From Peribacillus muralis (GTDB taxonomy: Bacteria > Bacillota > Bacilli > Bacillales > DSM-1321), in NCBI RefSeq assembly GCF_001439925.1, contig NZ_LMBV01000004.1, forward strand, positions 275,446 through 339,445: a stretch of 64,000 nt of DNA, given 5' to 3'. The notes beneath the pieces are model-generated. The model had not been told where the DNA came from, did not search any database, and saw only the letters and a program-made list of their open reading frames with translations. Every line of letters starts with the position of its first letter. Position 1 is the stretch's first letter. Of the stretch, positions 16,294 to 25,538 are shown one piece after another. The position numbers and the translations under genes were made by a program.

Positions 16294-17928
16294 TTGAAAA
16301 AGTCTAAATTTTCAGTGGTTGCTCTTCTTATGGCCATCATGCTTATCCTAGCGGCATGCAATGGCGGTTCGAAGGAAACTTCGAATGAAAAAGAAGGTGG
16401 GTCTGGTGACTCATCCAAATCAAAAGTGCTGAACGTGAACAACTCGAGTGAACCTGGTTCACTTCATCCAGCAAACGCTCAAGGAACTCATGAATCATGG
16501 ATCCTTGAACATACGTTTGAAGGACTGACTAAGAAAACAGAAGAAGGTAAAATCGTTCCAGGTTCTGCAGAATCTTGGAAAATCAGTGAAGATGGATTAA
16601 CATGGACTTTCAAATTGAAAGATGGCTTGAAATGGTCAAACGGCGATCCGCTTACAGCGCATGATTTCGAATATGCTTGGAAGTATGCTTTGAAACCAGA
16701 AACGGCTGCTGATTATGCGTACCAACTTTACTACCTTAAAGGCGGGGAAGCATACAACAGCAAAAAAGGCAAGGAAGAGGATGTAGGCGTTAAAGCGACA
16801 GACGACCTGACTCTAGAAGTTACTTTAGAGAAACCGACACCATATTTCCTTGATTTGACTTCTTTCTATACATTCTATCCAATCGATAAAAAGGTACAGG
16901 AAGAAAATCCAAAATGGGCTTTGGATGCAAAAACACACGTTTCAAACGGTCCATTCAAGTTAACGGAGTGGAAGCATAAAGAAAGCCTGAAAATTGAAAA
17001 GAATGAAAACTACTACGATAAAGACAAAATCAAATTGGATGCGGTTAACTTCGCTCTAATTGAAGATGAGAATACAGCATGGCAAATGTATCAGAGCGGC
17101 GAATTGGACTTAGCTTATCCACTGCCTGTGGATATTCAAGGTCAAATGGTCAATTCTGACGACAAAGAATTCAAAATGGGCAAAGAACTTGCAGTTTATT
17201 ACTATAACTTCAATACAGAAGTGAAACCTTTCAATAATGCTAAAGTAAGGAAAGCGTTATCAATGGCAATCGAGCGTCAAAAAATCACAGAAAATGTTGC
17301 TCAAGGCGGACAAAAGCCTGCTTTCGGAGTAATCCCTCCGGGTATTCCTGATGCATCTGGAGATTTCCAGGAGAATACAGGTGACTTATTTAAGGAAGAT
17401 GTTACCGAAGCTAAGAAATTGTTAAAAGAAGGACTAGCTGAAGAAGGTATGAAAAAATTACCTGACTTCTCAATTTTGTACAATACTTTAGATTCACATA
17501 AGAAAATTGCTGAAGCGGTTCAAGGAATGTGGCGTGATAACCTGGGTGTCGAAGTTACCCTTGAAAATGCAGAATTCCAAGTTAAGCTTGACCGTGAAAA
17601 AGCTGGTGACTTTGAAATTTCCCGTGCAGGATGGGTTGGTGACTATGTTGACCCGATGACATTCATGCTTTGGGAAACGGACGGCGCCTATAATGATTCA
17701 GGTTGGTCAAACAAAGATTATGATAATTTATTAAAAGAGGCAAAATCTACAATGGATCCAAAAGAACGCATGGATGCTTTGCATAAAGCAGAGAAAGTCA
17801 TGATTGATGAAATGCCGATCCTTCCAGTTTACTTCTACACAAAACCATATATGGTTAAATCTAATGTTACTGGTGTTTATGCACCGATTAATGCTTATCC
17901 GAACTTTATTTACGCGGATAAAAAATAA
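16294..17928 (+). CDS. oppA: Oligopeptide ABC transporter substrate-binding lipoprotein
   Basis: This 544-residue extracellular binding protein captures oligopeptides and hands them to the OppBC permease. It has a lipoprotein signal with lipobox LAAC at about residue 22, so it is anchored by a diacylglyceryl cysteine. SBP family 5 features include EPGSLHPANAQGTHESWILE, SAESWKISEDGLTWTFKLKDG and AVYYYNFNTEVKPFNNAKVR. The TTG at 16294 is chosen because AAGGGGG lies eight bases upstream and the signal peptide starts there; the upstream ATG adds 13 unlikely residues. It is first in a five-gene operon, with a hairpin after it that would lower read-through into the permease genes. Confidence 0.92.
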   Translation: MKKSKFSVVALLMAIMLILAACNGGSKETSNEKEGGSGDSSKSKVLNVNNSSEPGSLHPANAQGTHESWILEHTFEGLTKKTEEGKIVPGSAESWKISEDGLTWTFKLKDGLKWSNGDPLTAHDFEYAWKYALKPETAADYAYQLYYLKGGEAYNSKKGKEEDVGVKATDDLTLEVTLEKPTPYFLDLTSFYTFYPIDKKVQEENPKWALDAKTHVSNGPFKLTEWKHKESLKIEKNENYYDKDKIKLDAVNFALIEDENTAWQMYQSGELDLAYPLPVDIQGQMVNSDDKEFKMGKELAVYYYNFNTEVKPFNNAKVRKALSMAIERQKITENVAQGGQKPAFGVIPPGIPDASGDFQENTGDLFKEDVTEAKKLLKEGLAEEGMKKLPDFSILYNTLDSHKKIAEAVQGMWRDNLGVEVTLENAEFQVKLDREKAGDFEISRAGWVGDYVDPMTFMLWETDGAYNDSGWSNKDYDNLLKEAKSTMDPKERMDALHKAEKVMIDEMPILPVYFYTKPYMVKSNVTGVYAPINAYPNFIYADKK

Positions 17929-17944
17929 GAAGGATTAACGTGAG

Positions 17945-17982
17945 ATGGGAGGTATGTCCGATTTAGGACATACCCCATTTTC
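17945..17982 (+). terminator. Intra-operon hairpin (attenuator) after oppA
   Basis: GGTATGTCC (17951-17959) and GGACATACC (17966-17974), extended by ATGGG/CCAT, form a long stem followed by TTTTCC. The weak T tract fits partial termination or 3'-end protection. This would let the binding protein be made in excess over the membrane components. Confidence 0.65.
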
Positions 17983-18058
17983 CATTACGAATTTGAATAT
18001 TTCATGAATTCATTTCCGTTTTCAACTCCTTAGAAAATCGATGATTGGGGTGATTACC

Positions 18059-18988
18059 ATGTTGAGATATACATTAAATCGTTTTAAATGGGCGATTATT
18101 ACTTTATGGGCGGTTATTACATTAACGTTCATCATAATGCATACGATTCCGGGAAATCCATTTGCCAAAGAAGGAGCAATGCCTCCGGCTGTTTATGAAA
18201 ATCTTCAAACCCACTATGGATTGGACAAGCCATTGCTAACCCAATATGGGAATTATTTATTGGAAGTCGTCCAATTTGATTTCGGTCCTTCACTAAAATC
18301 TTCATCCATTTCAGTGAATGATTACATCTTGAAGGGGTTTCCAGTGTCCTTGCATTTAGGTGCACAAGCATTGGTGATAGCCGTTTTCTTTGGTCTCATC
18401 CTCGGTGTAGTGGCCTCCCTGAAACGAAATAAATGGCCGGACTATCTTTCAATGGTCATTGCCATCGTAGGGATTTCCGTTCCTAACTTTATATTAGCAA
18501 CTATTTTGATCAATTATTTCGCGATTAAATGGAACATATTCCCGGTTGCTACATGGGCAACATGGCAGCATACCATCTTACCATCCATTGCCCTATCCAT
18601 GATGCCGCTTGCCTTTATTGCCAGGTTGATGCGGACAAGCATGCTTGAGGTAATGGGGCAGGATTACATTTTGACAGCAAAAGCAAAAGGATTGAAGCGA
18701 AGCGGAGTCATCATCAAGCATGCGATCCGCAATGCGTTATTGCCGATTATCACGATTCTTGGTATCCTAACGGCTAATATCGTGACAGGAAGCTTCATCA
18801 TTGAACGTATTTTTGGTATCCCGGGCATGGGTGATATGTTCGTTAAGGGAATATCAAACCGAGACTACCCGGTCATCCTTGGTTCCACCATTGTGTATAG
18901 TGCAGTGCTTATCTTATTGATATTCATCGTTGATGTTGCCTATACGCTTATCGATCCAAGAATTAAAGTGACGGGGGAGAAAAAATAA
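18059..18988 (+). CDS. oppB: Oligopeptide ABC transporter permease OppB
   Basis: The 309-residue inner-membrane permease has six predicted transmembrane segments and the family start LRYTLNRFKWAIITLWAVIT. The coupling loop that contacts the ATPases is visible as DYILTAKAKGLKRSGVIIKH (EAA-type motif, about 196-215). The C-terminus (DPRIKVTGEKK) is typical of OppB/DppB. ATG 18059 follows TGGGGTG at a suitable distance; an upstream ATG adds six residues. The stop codon shares bases with the ATG of oppC (overlap TAATG), showing translational coupling. Confidence 0.92.
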   Translation: MLRYTLNRFKWAIITLWAVITLTFIIMHTIPGNPFAKEGAMPPAVYENLQTHYGLDKPLLTQYGNYLLEVVQFDFGPSLKSSSISVNDYILKGFPVSLHLGAQALVIAVFFGLILGVVASLKRNKWPDYLSMVIAIVGISVPNFILATILINYFAIKWNIFPVATWATWQHTILPSIALSMMPLAFIARLMRTSMLEVMGQDYILTAKAKGLKRSGVIIKHAIRNALLPIITILGILTANIVTGSFIIERIFGIPGMGDMFVKGISNRDYPVILGSTIVYSAVLILLIFIVDVAYTLIDPRIKVTGEKK

Positions 18989-19917
18989 TGGCAGATAAAG
19001 CGCAGTTTACAGAGGATATGTTTCAACCCGCTGAAGGAAACTTTAAGGAAGCCGAAAAGATTGCGAGACCGACAGTTTCATACTGGTCTGACGTCTGGCG
19101 TCGTTTTAAGGAAAATAAACTGGCGATGACAGGATTCATCCTGATTATCCTCTTGGTCGTGATGGCGATTGTTGGTCCATATATTAACGGTTACACGTAT
19201 TATGAACAGGACTTCGAGAAAAAGAATTTAAGTCCGAATAGCGAGCATTGGTTTGGGACGGATTCTTCAGGAAGGGATTTATTTACGCGAGCTTGGTATG
19301 GTGCGAGGATTTCCTTGTTCATCGGATTGATGGCTGCGTTGATAGACTTTTTGATTGGTGTGCTATATGGCGGGATTTCAGCTATCCGCGGCGGACGCAC
19401 CGATAACATGATGATGCGTTTTGCAGAAGTGATCTATGCAATTCCTTACCTATTGATGGTCATCTTGATGATGGTTGTATTAGATCCAGGCATATTGCCG
19501 ATCATTATCGCGATGTCGATTACAGGATGGATTCCGATGGCAAGGCTGGTAAGGGGACAAGTATTACAGTTAAAAGAGAATGAATACATTCATGCAGCGA
19601 CCATATCTGGAGCCAACACGAGCTGGACGTTAAGAAAACATATGATTCCGAATACAATGGGACCGATTCTTGTCAATTTGACATTGACTGTACCATCAGC
19701 AATTTTTGCCGAAGCAACTTTAAGCTTTTTGGGGCTGGGAGTGCCAGCGCCGCAGGCAAGCTGGGGAACATTGACAAGTGATGCACTTGGTAGCATCTTG
19801 GTGGGGAATTTCTATCAGCTTCTTATCCCGGCAATCTTGATTTCCTTGACGATGTTCGCCTTCAATGTGGCTGGTGACGGTCTGCAGGATGCCCTGGATC
19901 CAAAACTACGAAAATAA
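18988..19917 (+). CDS. oppC: Oligopeptide ABC transporter permease OppC
   Basis: The 309-residue second permease subunit has an N-terminal cytoplasmic extension rich in charged residues, then six membrane segments. The conserved HWFGTDSSGRDLFTRAWYGA block and the coupling loop NEYIHAATISGANTSWTLRK are both clear, as is the ending DGLQDALDPKLRK. It pairs with OppB to form the channel. Its ATG overlaps the oppB stop, and GGGGGAG lies upstream within oppB. Confidence 0.93.
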   Translation: MADKAQFTEDMFQPAEGNFKEAEKIARPTVSYWSDVWRRFKENKLAMTGFILIILLVVMAIVGPYINGYTYYEQDFEKKNLSPNSEHWFGTDSSGRDLFTRAWYGARISLFIGLMAALIDFLIGVLYGGISAIRGGRTDNMMMRFAEVIYAIPYLLMVILMMVVLDPGILPIIIAMSITGWIPMARLVRGQVLQLKENEYIHAATISGANTSWTLRKHMIPNTMGPILVNLTLTVPSAIFAEATLSFLGLGVPAPQASWGTLTSDALGSILVGNFYQLLIPAILISLTMFAFNVAGDGLQDALDPKLRK

Positions 19918-19966
19918 ATGAGTCCTAACATAAAGATTTGATATGACTAGAATAGGAGGGACGATG

Positions 19967-20974
19967 ATGGAGAACCTATTAGAAGTAAACGATTTACACA
20001 TCACCTTCCATACGTATGCAGGAAAAGTGCAGGCTGTCCGCGGCGTGAACTTTGAAGTGAAAAAAGGGGAAGCCGTCGCCATTGTTGGAGAGTCCGGATG
20101 CGGCAAAAGTGTCACTGCAAAATCTATCATGAGATTATTGGAAACACCTCCAGCAGAGTATGGAAAGGGATCAATTAATTTTGGCGGGAAAGACCTTATT
20201 AAAATAAGCGAAAAGGAAATGCAGAAGATTCGCGGAAATGATATTAGCATGATTTTCCAGGATCCGATGACTTCCCTTAATCCCACGACGAAAATTGGCA
20301 GCCAAATCATGGAAGGTATTTTGAAGCACAATAGCAACATCTCCCGAAAAGATGCATACGACCGAGCGTTAGAAACCCTTACACTGGTTGGGATTCCTCA
20401 GCCGGAAAAAAGGATGCAGCAATATCCGCATGAGTTTTCAGGCGGAATGCGCCAGAGGGCGATGATAGCAATGGCGCTAGCTTGTGAACCGAAACTATTG
20501 ATTGCCGATGAACCTACGACGGCTTTGGATGTTACGATACAGGCACAAATACTAGAATTGATGAAAGATATTCAACGAAGAATGGAAACTTCCATCATCC
20601 TCATCACGCACGATCTTGGAGTGGTTGCGGAAACTTGCGAACGGGTTGTCGTTATGTATGCAGGGAAGGTTGTGGAAACGGGGACAGTTGAAGCGATATT
20701 TTCCAATCCGCAGCACCCGTATACAAGAGGGCTGCTCAAGACGGTGCCAAGGCTTGATATGGAAAAAACGGCCCCGCTGGTACCTATCATCGGATCGCCG
20801 CCGGATTTGTTGGATCCGCCTAAAGGATGTCCATTTTATCCAAGATGTGAATCTGCGATGAAGGTATGCAAAGACCATGATCCGGAACTAGAAGTAGTGG
20901 AAGAGGGACAGACAGCTGCGTGCTGGCTTCACCATCCAATGGCAAAAGCAGCACAGCTGCAAGCTAATGTATGA
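19967..20974 (+). CDS. oppD: Oligopeptide ABC transporter ATP-binding protein OppD
   Basis: The 335-residue ATPase subunit has Walker [14 protein letters not shown], a signature [11 protein letters not shown], Walker [13 protein letters not shown] and H-loop ITHDLG. The C-terminal oligopeptide-transport extension has the cysteine motif [14 protein letters not shown], which binds an iron-sulfur cluster in some relatives. I chose ATG 19967 because AGGAGGG lies six bases before it; ATG 19964, one codon upstream, is equally in frame. It is followed by oppF with 13 bases between stop and start. Confidence 0.93.
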   Translation: MENLLEVNDLHITFHTYAGKVQAVRGVNFEVKKGEAVAIVGESGCGKSVTAKSIMRLLETPPAEYGKGSINFGGKDLIKISEKEMQKIRGNDISMIFQDPMTSLNPTTKIGSQIMEGILKHNSNISRKDAYDRALETLTLVGIPQPEKRMQQYPHEFSGGMRQRAMIAMALACEPKLLIADEPTTALDVTIQAQILELMKDIQRRMETSIILITHDLGVVAETCERVVVMYAGKVVETGTVEAIFSNPQHPYTRGLLKTVPRLDMEKTAPLVPIIGSPPDLLDPPKGCPFYPRCESAMKVCKDHDPELEVVEEGQTAACWLHHPMAKAAQLQANV

Positions 20975-20987
20975 AGGAGGAGAACCA

Positions 20988-21980
20988 ATGGTTTCGCTAA
21001 AAAATAAGACGGTAAAAGAAAAAACAGTCAACGAAAATTCTCCTCTTGTTGAAATAAAGAATCTGAAAAAATATTTTTCAGTCGGTTCTCAGACGCTGAA
21101 AGCGGTGGATGGTTTGGATCTCAAGATTTATCCTGGGGAGACTGTCGGACTTGTAGGCGAAAGCGGGTGCGGGAAATCGACGGCCGGTCGGACGATAACC
21201 CGCCTTTACGAACCTACAGATGGAGAAGTCCTTTTTCAGGGGAAAAATATTTTCGATTATAAACAGGGGGAAATGTCACATATCCGCCGTGAAATCCAAA
21301 TGATTTTCCAGGATCCATACGCTTCCTTGAATCCAAGGATGAAGGTGGAGGAATTGATTGGCGAACCGCTTGCCATCCACGGTATATCCAAGGGAAAAGA
21401 GAGAAGAAAACGTGTCGAAGACCTGTTAAAGCTTGTTGGTCTAAGTCCGGAGCATATCACTCGTTTTCCGCATGAATTCAGTGGCGGGCAACGGCAGAGA
21501 ATTGGAATTGCAAGGGCGTTGGCTTTAAACCCTAAATTCATCGTTTGTGATGAACCGATTTCTGCACTGGATGTTTCGATTCAAGCTCAAGTCGTCAATT
21601 TATTGAAAGAACTGCAAAAAGAAATGGGTTTGACTTATCTATTCATCGCGCATGATTTATCGATGGTCAAGTATATTTCAGATCGCATCTTGGTCATGTA
21701 TCTCGGACGCATGATGGAGCTTTCGGATAGTGAATCCTTAACGAAGGATCCGCTGCACCCTTACACTCAAGCCCTGCTTTCGGCAGTGCCGATTCCTGAC
21801 CCTACCATTAAACGGGAAAGAATCGTCCTTAAAGGCGATGTGCCAAGTCCGATCAATCCGCCAAGCGGCTGTGTATTCCGGACTCGTTGCCCTAAAGCGA
21901 TGGAGATTTGCTCCAGTGCCGTCCCTGAATGGAAAGAACAAAAACCAGGACATTTCGTCGCTTGTCATTTATATTGGTAA
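20988..21980 (+). CDS. oppF: Oligopeptide ABC transporter ATP-binding protein OppF
   Basis: The 330-residue second ATPase has Walker [14 protein letters not shown], signature [11 protein letters not shown], Walker [13 protein letters not shown], the H-loop IAHDLS and the C-terminal [14 protein letters not shown] motif. It forms the OppDF heterodimer that powers peptide import. AAGGAGG precedes ATG 20988; upstream in-frame codons overlap oppD and are not needed. A strong terminator follows nine bases after the stop, so the operon is oppABCDF. Confidence 0.93.
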   Translation: MVSLKNKTVKEKTVNENSPLVEIKNLKKYFSVGSQTLKAVDGLDLKIYPGETVGLVGESGCGKSTAGRTITRLYEPTDGEVLFQGKNIFDYKQGEMSHIRREIQMIFQDPYASLNPRMKVEELIGEPLAIHGISKGKERRKRVEDLLKLVGLSPEHITRFPHEFSGGQRQRIGIARALALNPKFIVCDEPISALDVSIQAQVVNLLKELQKEMGLTYLFIAHDLSMVKYISDRILVMYLGRMMELSDSESLTKDPLHPYTQALLSAVPIPDPTIKRERIVLKGDVPSPINPPSGCVFRTRCPKAMEICSSAVPEWKEQKPGHFVACHLYW

Positions 21981-21988
21981 ACCCAAAA

Positions 21989-22019
21989 ACCAGTTGCCCT
22001 TTGCAACTGGTCTTTTTTT
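21989..22019 (+). terminator. Terminator of the opp operon
   Basis: ACCAGTTGC (21989-21997) and GCAACTGGT (22003-22011) form a perfect 9-bp stem followed by CTTTTTTT. Confidence 0.92.
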
Positions 22020-22078
22020 ATTTTTAATGTCGCACGTAATCATACATTTTGTCATAAAAATAATTCAAGAGGGGTATC

Positions 22079-22116
22079 AAAAGGGGTTTCGGAATGTTTT
22101 TCCGAAGTCCTTTTTG
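22079..22116 (+). terminator. Second terminator-like hairpin behind opp
   Basis: AAAAGG...TTTCGGA and TCCGAAG...CCTTTTT pair as an imperfect long stem with T residues behind. It is a back-up terminator for opp. Similar TTCGGAA hairpins occur at 43380 and 54200. Confidence 0.6.
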
Positions 22117-22271
22117 TTCATTTTAGGTAAGCGATGGTCAGGAAAAGAAATAATTTATCCGTTTATTAAAATAAATAACTGGGAATATACATATAAAACA
22201 TATAAAATGTAATTATATGTAAATATAAAGAAATTTCTGTTGATTGCTTCAATGTGTGAGAGAAGGAGGGA

Positions 22272-23132
22272 ATGATAGTGTATTCTACGATTACTAGTGA
22301 AATCATCGATCATGTGATGGTCGTTACTCTAAATCGTCCTGAAAAGCTGAATGCCTTTAATGAAAAGATGTGCGCGGAAATGATTCTCGCTTTCGATGAA
22401 GCAGACGCAAATGATGATGTACGTGCCGTTATTGTAACCGGCTCTGGCGAGTCTTATTGTGCAGGTATGGATTTGGAGAAAGGGGCGGCAACCTTTATGG
22501 ACCATACCCCTTTGGTTGAATACCGTGATGCAGGCGGTGTTTTGTCATTACGGATTTTTGAGCTGAAGAAACCGATAATTGCGGCCATTAATGGGCCAGC
22601 TGTCGGGATTGGTATAACGATGACGCTGCCGATGGATATCAGGGTTGCTTCAACGGATGCTAAAATGGGCTTTGTATTTGCTCGGAGAGGGATTACAATG
22701 GAGGCTTGCAGCGGTTGGTTCTTACCTAGACTTGTCGGGATGGGGAAAGCCTCTGAATGGATTTTTTCCGGCCGGATGATTTCAGCCCACGAAGCATATG
22801 AGGGCAGGCTAGTGAACAAAATTGTCGAACCAGATCAATTGATGGCTGCAGCTATGGAAATCGCATCAGACATTGCCCAAAACAATTCTTCCGTTTCCGT
22901 GACCTTATCTCGGCAGCTGATGTGGACGATGCTCGGAGCTAACCATCCTGTTGAATCACATAAAATAGAATCGAAGATGCTCCATTGGACAGGAAAACAG
23001 CCGGATGCTCAAGAAGGAATTGAAGCATTCCTGGAGAAAAGGCAAGCTGATTTCAAAATGAAAAGCAGCACGGATATGCCTCCCTTTTATCCGTGGAGTA
23101 CAGATCGAACGTACGAAGTGGAAAAGAAATGA
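22272..23132 (+). CDS. Enoyl-CoA hydratase/isomerase family protein
   Basis: The 286-residue crotonase-superfamily enzyme acts on CoA thioesters. The start TLNRPEKLNAFNEKM, the oxyanion-hole segments YCAGMDL and NGPAVGIGITMTLPMDIRVA, and the acidic GITMEACSGWFLPRLVG segment are all present. Family members hydrate or isomerise enoyl-CoA in fatty acid or amino acid breakdown; which reaction applies here cannot be told. GAGAAGGAGGG precedes ATG 22272. It is monocistronic, between the opp terminators and its own terminator at 23245. Confidence 0.87.
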   Translation: MIVYSTITSEIIDHVMVVTLNRPEKLNAFNEKMCAEMILAFDEADANDDVRAVIVTGSGESYCAGMDLEKGAATFMDHTPLVEYRDAGGVLSLRIFELKKPIIAAINGPAVGIGITMTLPMDIRVASTDAKMGFVFARRGITMEACSGWFLPRLVGMGKASEWIFSGRMISAHEAYEGRLVNKIVEPDQLMAAAMEIASDIAQNNSSVSVTLSRQLMWTMLGANHPVESHKIESKMLHWTGKQPDAQEGIEAFLEKRQADFKMKSSTDMPPFYPWSTDRTYEVEKK

Positions 23133-23244
23133 ATGAATGATACGTAAAATAAGTGCGTGATAATTTTTACTTTTCGGATAAATTAGGGTTTCTTATCTGA
23201 GTGTGGTATACTGTGTTTACCATTTACTAAACTTGTTTCATGTT

Positions 23245-23274
23245 ACCCTATCCGAAGCGGATAGGGTTTTTTTT
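23245..23274 (+). terminator. Terminator of the enoyl-CoA hydratase gene
   Basis: ACCCTATCCG (23245-23254) and CGGATAGGGT (23258-23267) form a tight stem with a 3-nt loop and eight T residues. Confidence 0.92.
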
Positions 23275-23297
23275 ATTCTTTATGTTGCTTTTAATAA

Positions 23298-23330
23298 ACA
23301 AAAAAACAGACCCTACAAGTAGAGTCTGTT
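23298..23330 (-). terminator. Terminator of the cold-shock gene
   Basis: AACAGAC and GTCTGTT (23305-23311 and 23324-23330), extended by CCT/AGA pairing, face a run of A residues at 23300-23306, which is a T tract on the minus strand. Confidence 0.8.
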
Positions 23331-23347
23331 ATATATTGTATTTAAAA

Positions 23348-23548
23348 TTATGCTTTTTGAACGTTAGTAGCTTGAGGTCCACGTTGACCTTGCTCAACTT
23401 CAAAAGTAACTTCTTGACCTTCGTCTAATGATTTGAATCCTTCGCTTTGGATAGCTGAGAAATGTACGAATACATCGTCTCCGTTTTCGCGTTCGATGAA
23501 GCCAAATCCTTTTTCTGCGTTAAACCATTTTACTTTACCTTGTTCCAT
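23348..23548 (-). CDS. Cold-shock protein (CspB/CspD family)
   Basis: The 66-residue protein is a single cold-shock OB-fold domain. RNP1 (KGFGFIE) and RNP2 (VFVHF) bind single-stranded RNA and DNA, and the protein acts as an RNA chaperone in cold and in growth. The length is exactly that of Bacillus Csp proteins. It has GGAGG before the ATG. About 150 bases of untranslated leader (23549-23700) would allow the structured 5' leader usual for csp genes, although I cannot point to a specific cold-box. It has its own terminator. Confidence 0.95.
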   Translation of the reverse strand: MEQGKVKWFNAEKGFGFIERENGDDVFVHFSAIQSEGFKSLDEGQEVTFEVEQGQRGPQATNVQKA

Positions 23549-23733
23549 TGTTGTTGCCTCCTAGTGTGAATCCACACATTGTGTTACTACCCTTGCTCAA
23601 TCATTAGACGAAAAGTTTTTCACTTATCAATCTTCCCGAACAAAAATAATTCTTCTTAAATATAACAGATAATGTCGGAATCTGCAAGTAGACAAAGCAA
23701 GATTATTTATGGTGCCCAAACGCTAAAGAATTA

Positions 23734-24690
23734 TTAATAGCCTTTTTTATAATCAAGTAAATTGGTTGAAGGTGCTTTACCGTTAAGATATTCCTTTAAA
23801 TTTGGAATGAAAATATCCAGGATCAGCCGTTGGTCGTACAGCTCCGTGTCTCCCGATGTGTGAGGAGTAATCATGACATTATCCATTTCCCATAAAGGGT
23901 TAGTTTCTGGAAGCGGTTCTGTTTCGAATACGTCAAGGCCTGCTCCGGCAATTTGCTTGTCCAAAAGAGCTTGAATCAATTCGGGTTGGTTAACGAGCTT
24001 TCCTCTGCCTATATTAATGAAAAAAGCGGAAGGCTTCATAAGCTCGAATTCGTATTTGCCGAACATATTCTCTGTCTCTGCCGTCAAGGGCAGAGTCACG
24101 ACAATATAATCGCACCTGGGAAGAAGGTCAGCCAATCGTTCCTGAGTGAACATTTCATCAACATATTCCTCGGCTTTCCCTGAGTGGCGCATCCCCAATA
24201 CGGTCATGCCAAAAGCCTTGGCGATTTTTGCGGTTTCCTTGCCGATTTTTCCGACTCCAATGATTCCGATTGTCTTTTCGTGTATCTCCTGATGATTATT
24301 TGCCGGGCGCCAAGACTTTGCTAGCTGTTGCTGCATATATGTATCGATTTTTCTTGTTAAGGCAAGCATGAACCCGAAAATGGTTTCGGATATCGGAAAT
24401 GCATGGACACCATTTGCCGTCGTTATTTGGACATTTCTTTGTTTCAAACTTTCCAGGGGCAGGCTGTTCACTCCGGCACTCCAGGTCTGTATCCATTTCA
24501 CATCGCTTACTACGATGCTTTCAGACATGGAAGCTTTCCAGCCAGCGATCACTTCGGCATCAGTTAGATGATCCTTCCATATGTCAGGTGACCTTCCCGT
24601 GATTACCTGCCAATCGGGAACTAGTTCTTTCACTTTTTCCAATAAAGCCTCATTCAAGTTTTGGCTGATAATGAGTTTTCTTTTGGACAT
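23734..24690 (-). CDS. D-2-hydroxyacid dehydrogenase, NAD-binding
   Basis: The 318-residue protein belongs to the D-isomer-specific 2-hydroxyacid dehydrogenase family, which reduces 2-keto acids or oxidises D-hydroxy acids with NAD(P)H. The nucleotide-binding motif GIIGVGKIGKETAKIAKAFG is near residue 140. The catalytic Arg lies in INIGRGKLV, the Glu in LDVFETEPLPE and the His in MITPHTSG. I chose ATG 24690 because AAGGAGG lies six bases upstream, whereas the ATG two codons earlier directly abuts it. The substrate (glyoxylate, hydroxypyruvate or a branched keto acid) is not determined. It is divergent from the GNAT gene. Confidence 0.88.
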   Translation of the reverse strand: MSKRKLIISQNLNEALLEKVKELVPDWQVITGRSPDIWKDHLTDAEVIAGWKASMSESIVVSDVKWIQTWSAGVNSLPLESLKQRNVQITTANGVHAFPISETIFGFMLALTRKIDTYMQQQLAKSWRPANNHQEIHEKTIGIIGVGKIGKETAKIAKAFGMTVLGMRHSGKAEEYVDEMFTQERLADLLPRCDYIVVTLPLTAETENMFGKYEFELMKPSAFFINIGRGKLVNQPELIQALLDKQIAGAGLDVFETEPLPETNPLWEMDNVMITPHTSGDTELYDQRLILDIFIPNLKEYLNGKAPSTNLLDYKKGY

Positions 24691-24801
24691 ATCCATCCTC
24701 CTTTGTCATTTTTCTGAATTATACGTAAATTTTGTTTTTATTTCAATTGTGAACCGTGTTAGGATGGCTTTATTATCGAAATTAATGAAAGTGGTGTGAT
24801 C

Positions 24802-25350
24802 ATGAATATAAAGGATATATACGGAGCTTTGCCTGCCATCGAATCGAAGCGTCTAGTTATGCGGAAGATTACCATGGAGGATGCCGAAGACATGTTCGCT
24901 TATACATCGATTCCTGAGGTTTCCCGTTTCGTAACGTGGGAGGCACACCGTTCCTTAAGTGATACAAAGGATTTTATCCAGCAAGTCATGCAAAGTTATG
25001 AGGACCAAAAAATCGCTCCATGGGGGATTCAGCACAAGGAAAGTGGTAAGTTGATCGGTACTATCGACTATGTTACGTGGCAAGTGAATCACAATAGTGC
25101 AGAAATTGGATATGTACTCGCACCGGAATATTGGGGGAAGGGCTTGATTACGGAAGCTGTAAGGGAAATTTTGACCTTTGGCTTTGAACATATGAATCTT
25201 GTGCGTATTCAAGCACGCTGCTTTGTTGATAATTTGGGTTCAGAGCGAGTCATGCAAAAAGCAGGCATGTCTTTTGAAGGTATCGTAAGAAAAGGGATGT
25301 TCGTGAAAGGGAAGCATGTGGACCTTAAAACGTATAGCATCATAAAATGA
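24802..25350 (+). CDS. GNAT family N-acetyltransferase (RimJ/RimL type)
   Basis: The 182-residue GNAT enzyme starts IESKRLVMRKITMEDAEDMF. Its acetyl-CoA-binding region AEIGYVLAPEYWGKGLITEA is near residue 95, followed by SERVMQKAGMSFEGIVRKGM. It is a distant paralogue of the protein at 3540-4100. ATG 24802 has GGTGTG upstream; a GTG two codons earlier is possible. The substrate is unknown. Confidence 0.86.
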   Translation: MNIKDIYGALPAIESKRLVMRKITMEDAEDMFAYTSIPEVSRFVTWEAHRSLSDTKDFIQQVMQSYEDQKIAPWGIQHKESGKLIGTIDYVTWQVNHNSAEIGYVLAPEYWGKGLITEAVREILTFGFEHMNLVRIQARCFVDNLGSERVMQKAGMSFEGIVRKGMFVKGKHVDLKTYSIIK

Positions 25351-25538
25351 TTACGCCAAACAAGCCGGATGGATGAAATGTTGGGAGTGTCTGGAGTAAC
25401 ATGACAAAGCTTTCGTTCAAGTAAACAACACTATGTGCAAATATGGAGGCGAAAACTATACAAAACGTCTAATGTAAAAGGACCGATTGAAAATTATAAT
25501 ATAACTATTACATTGTGTTGAATGGGAGGGTTTCTAAA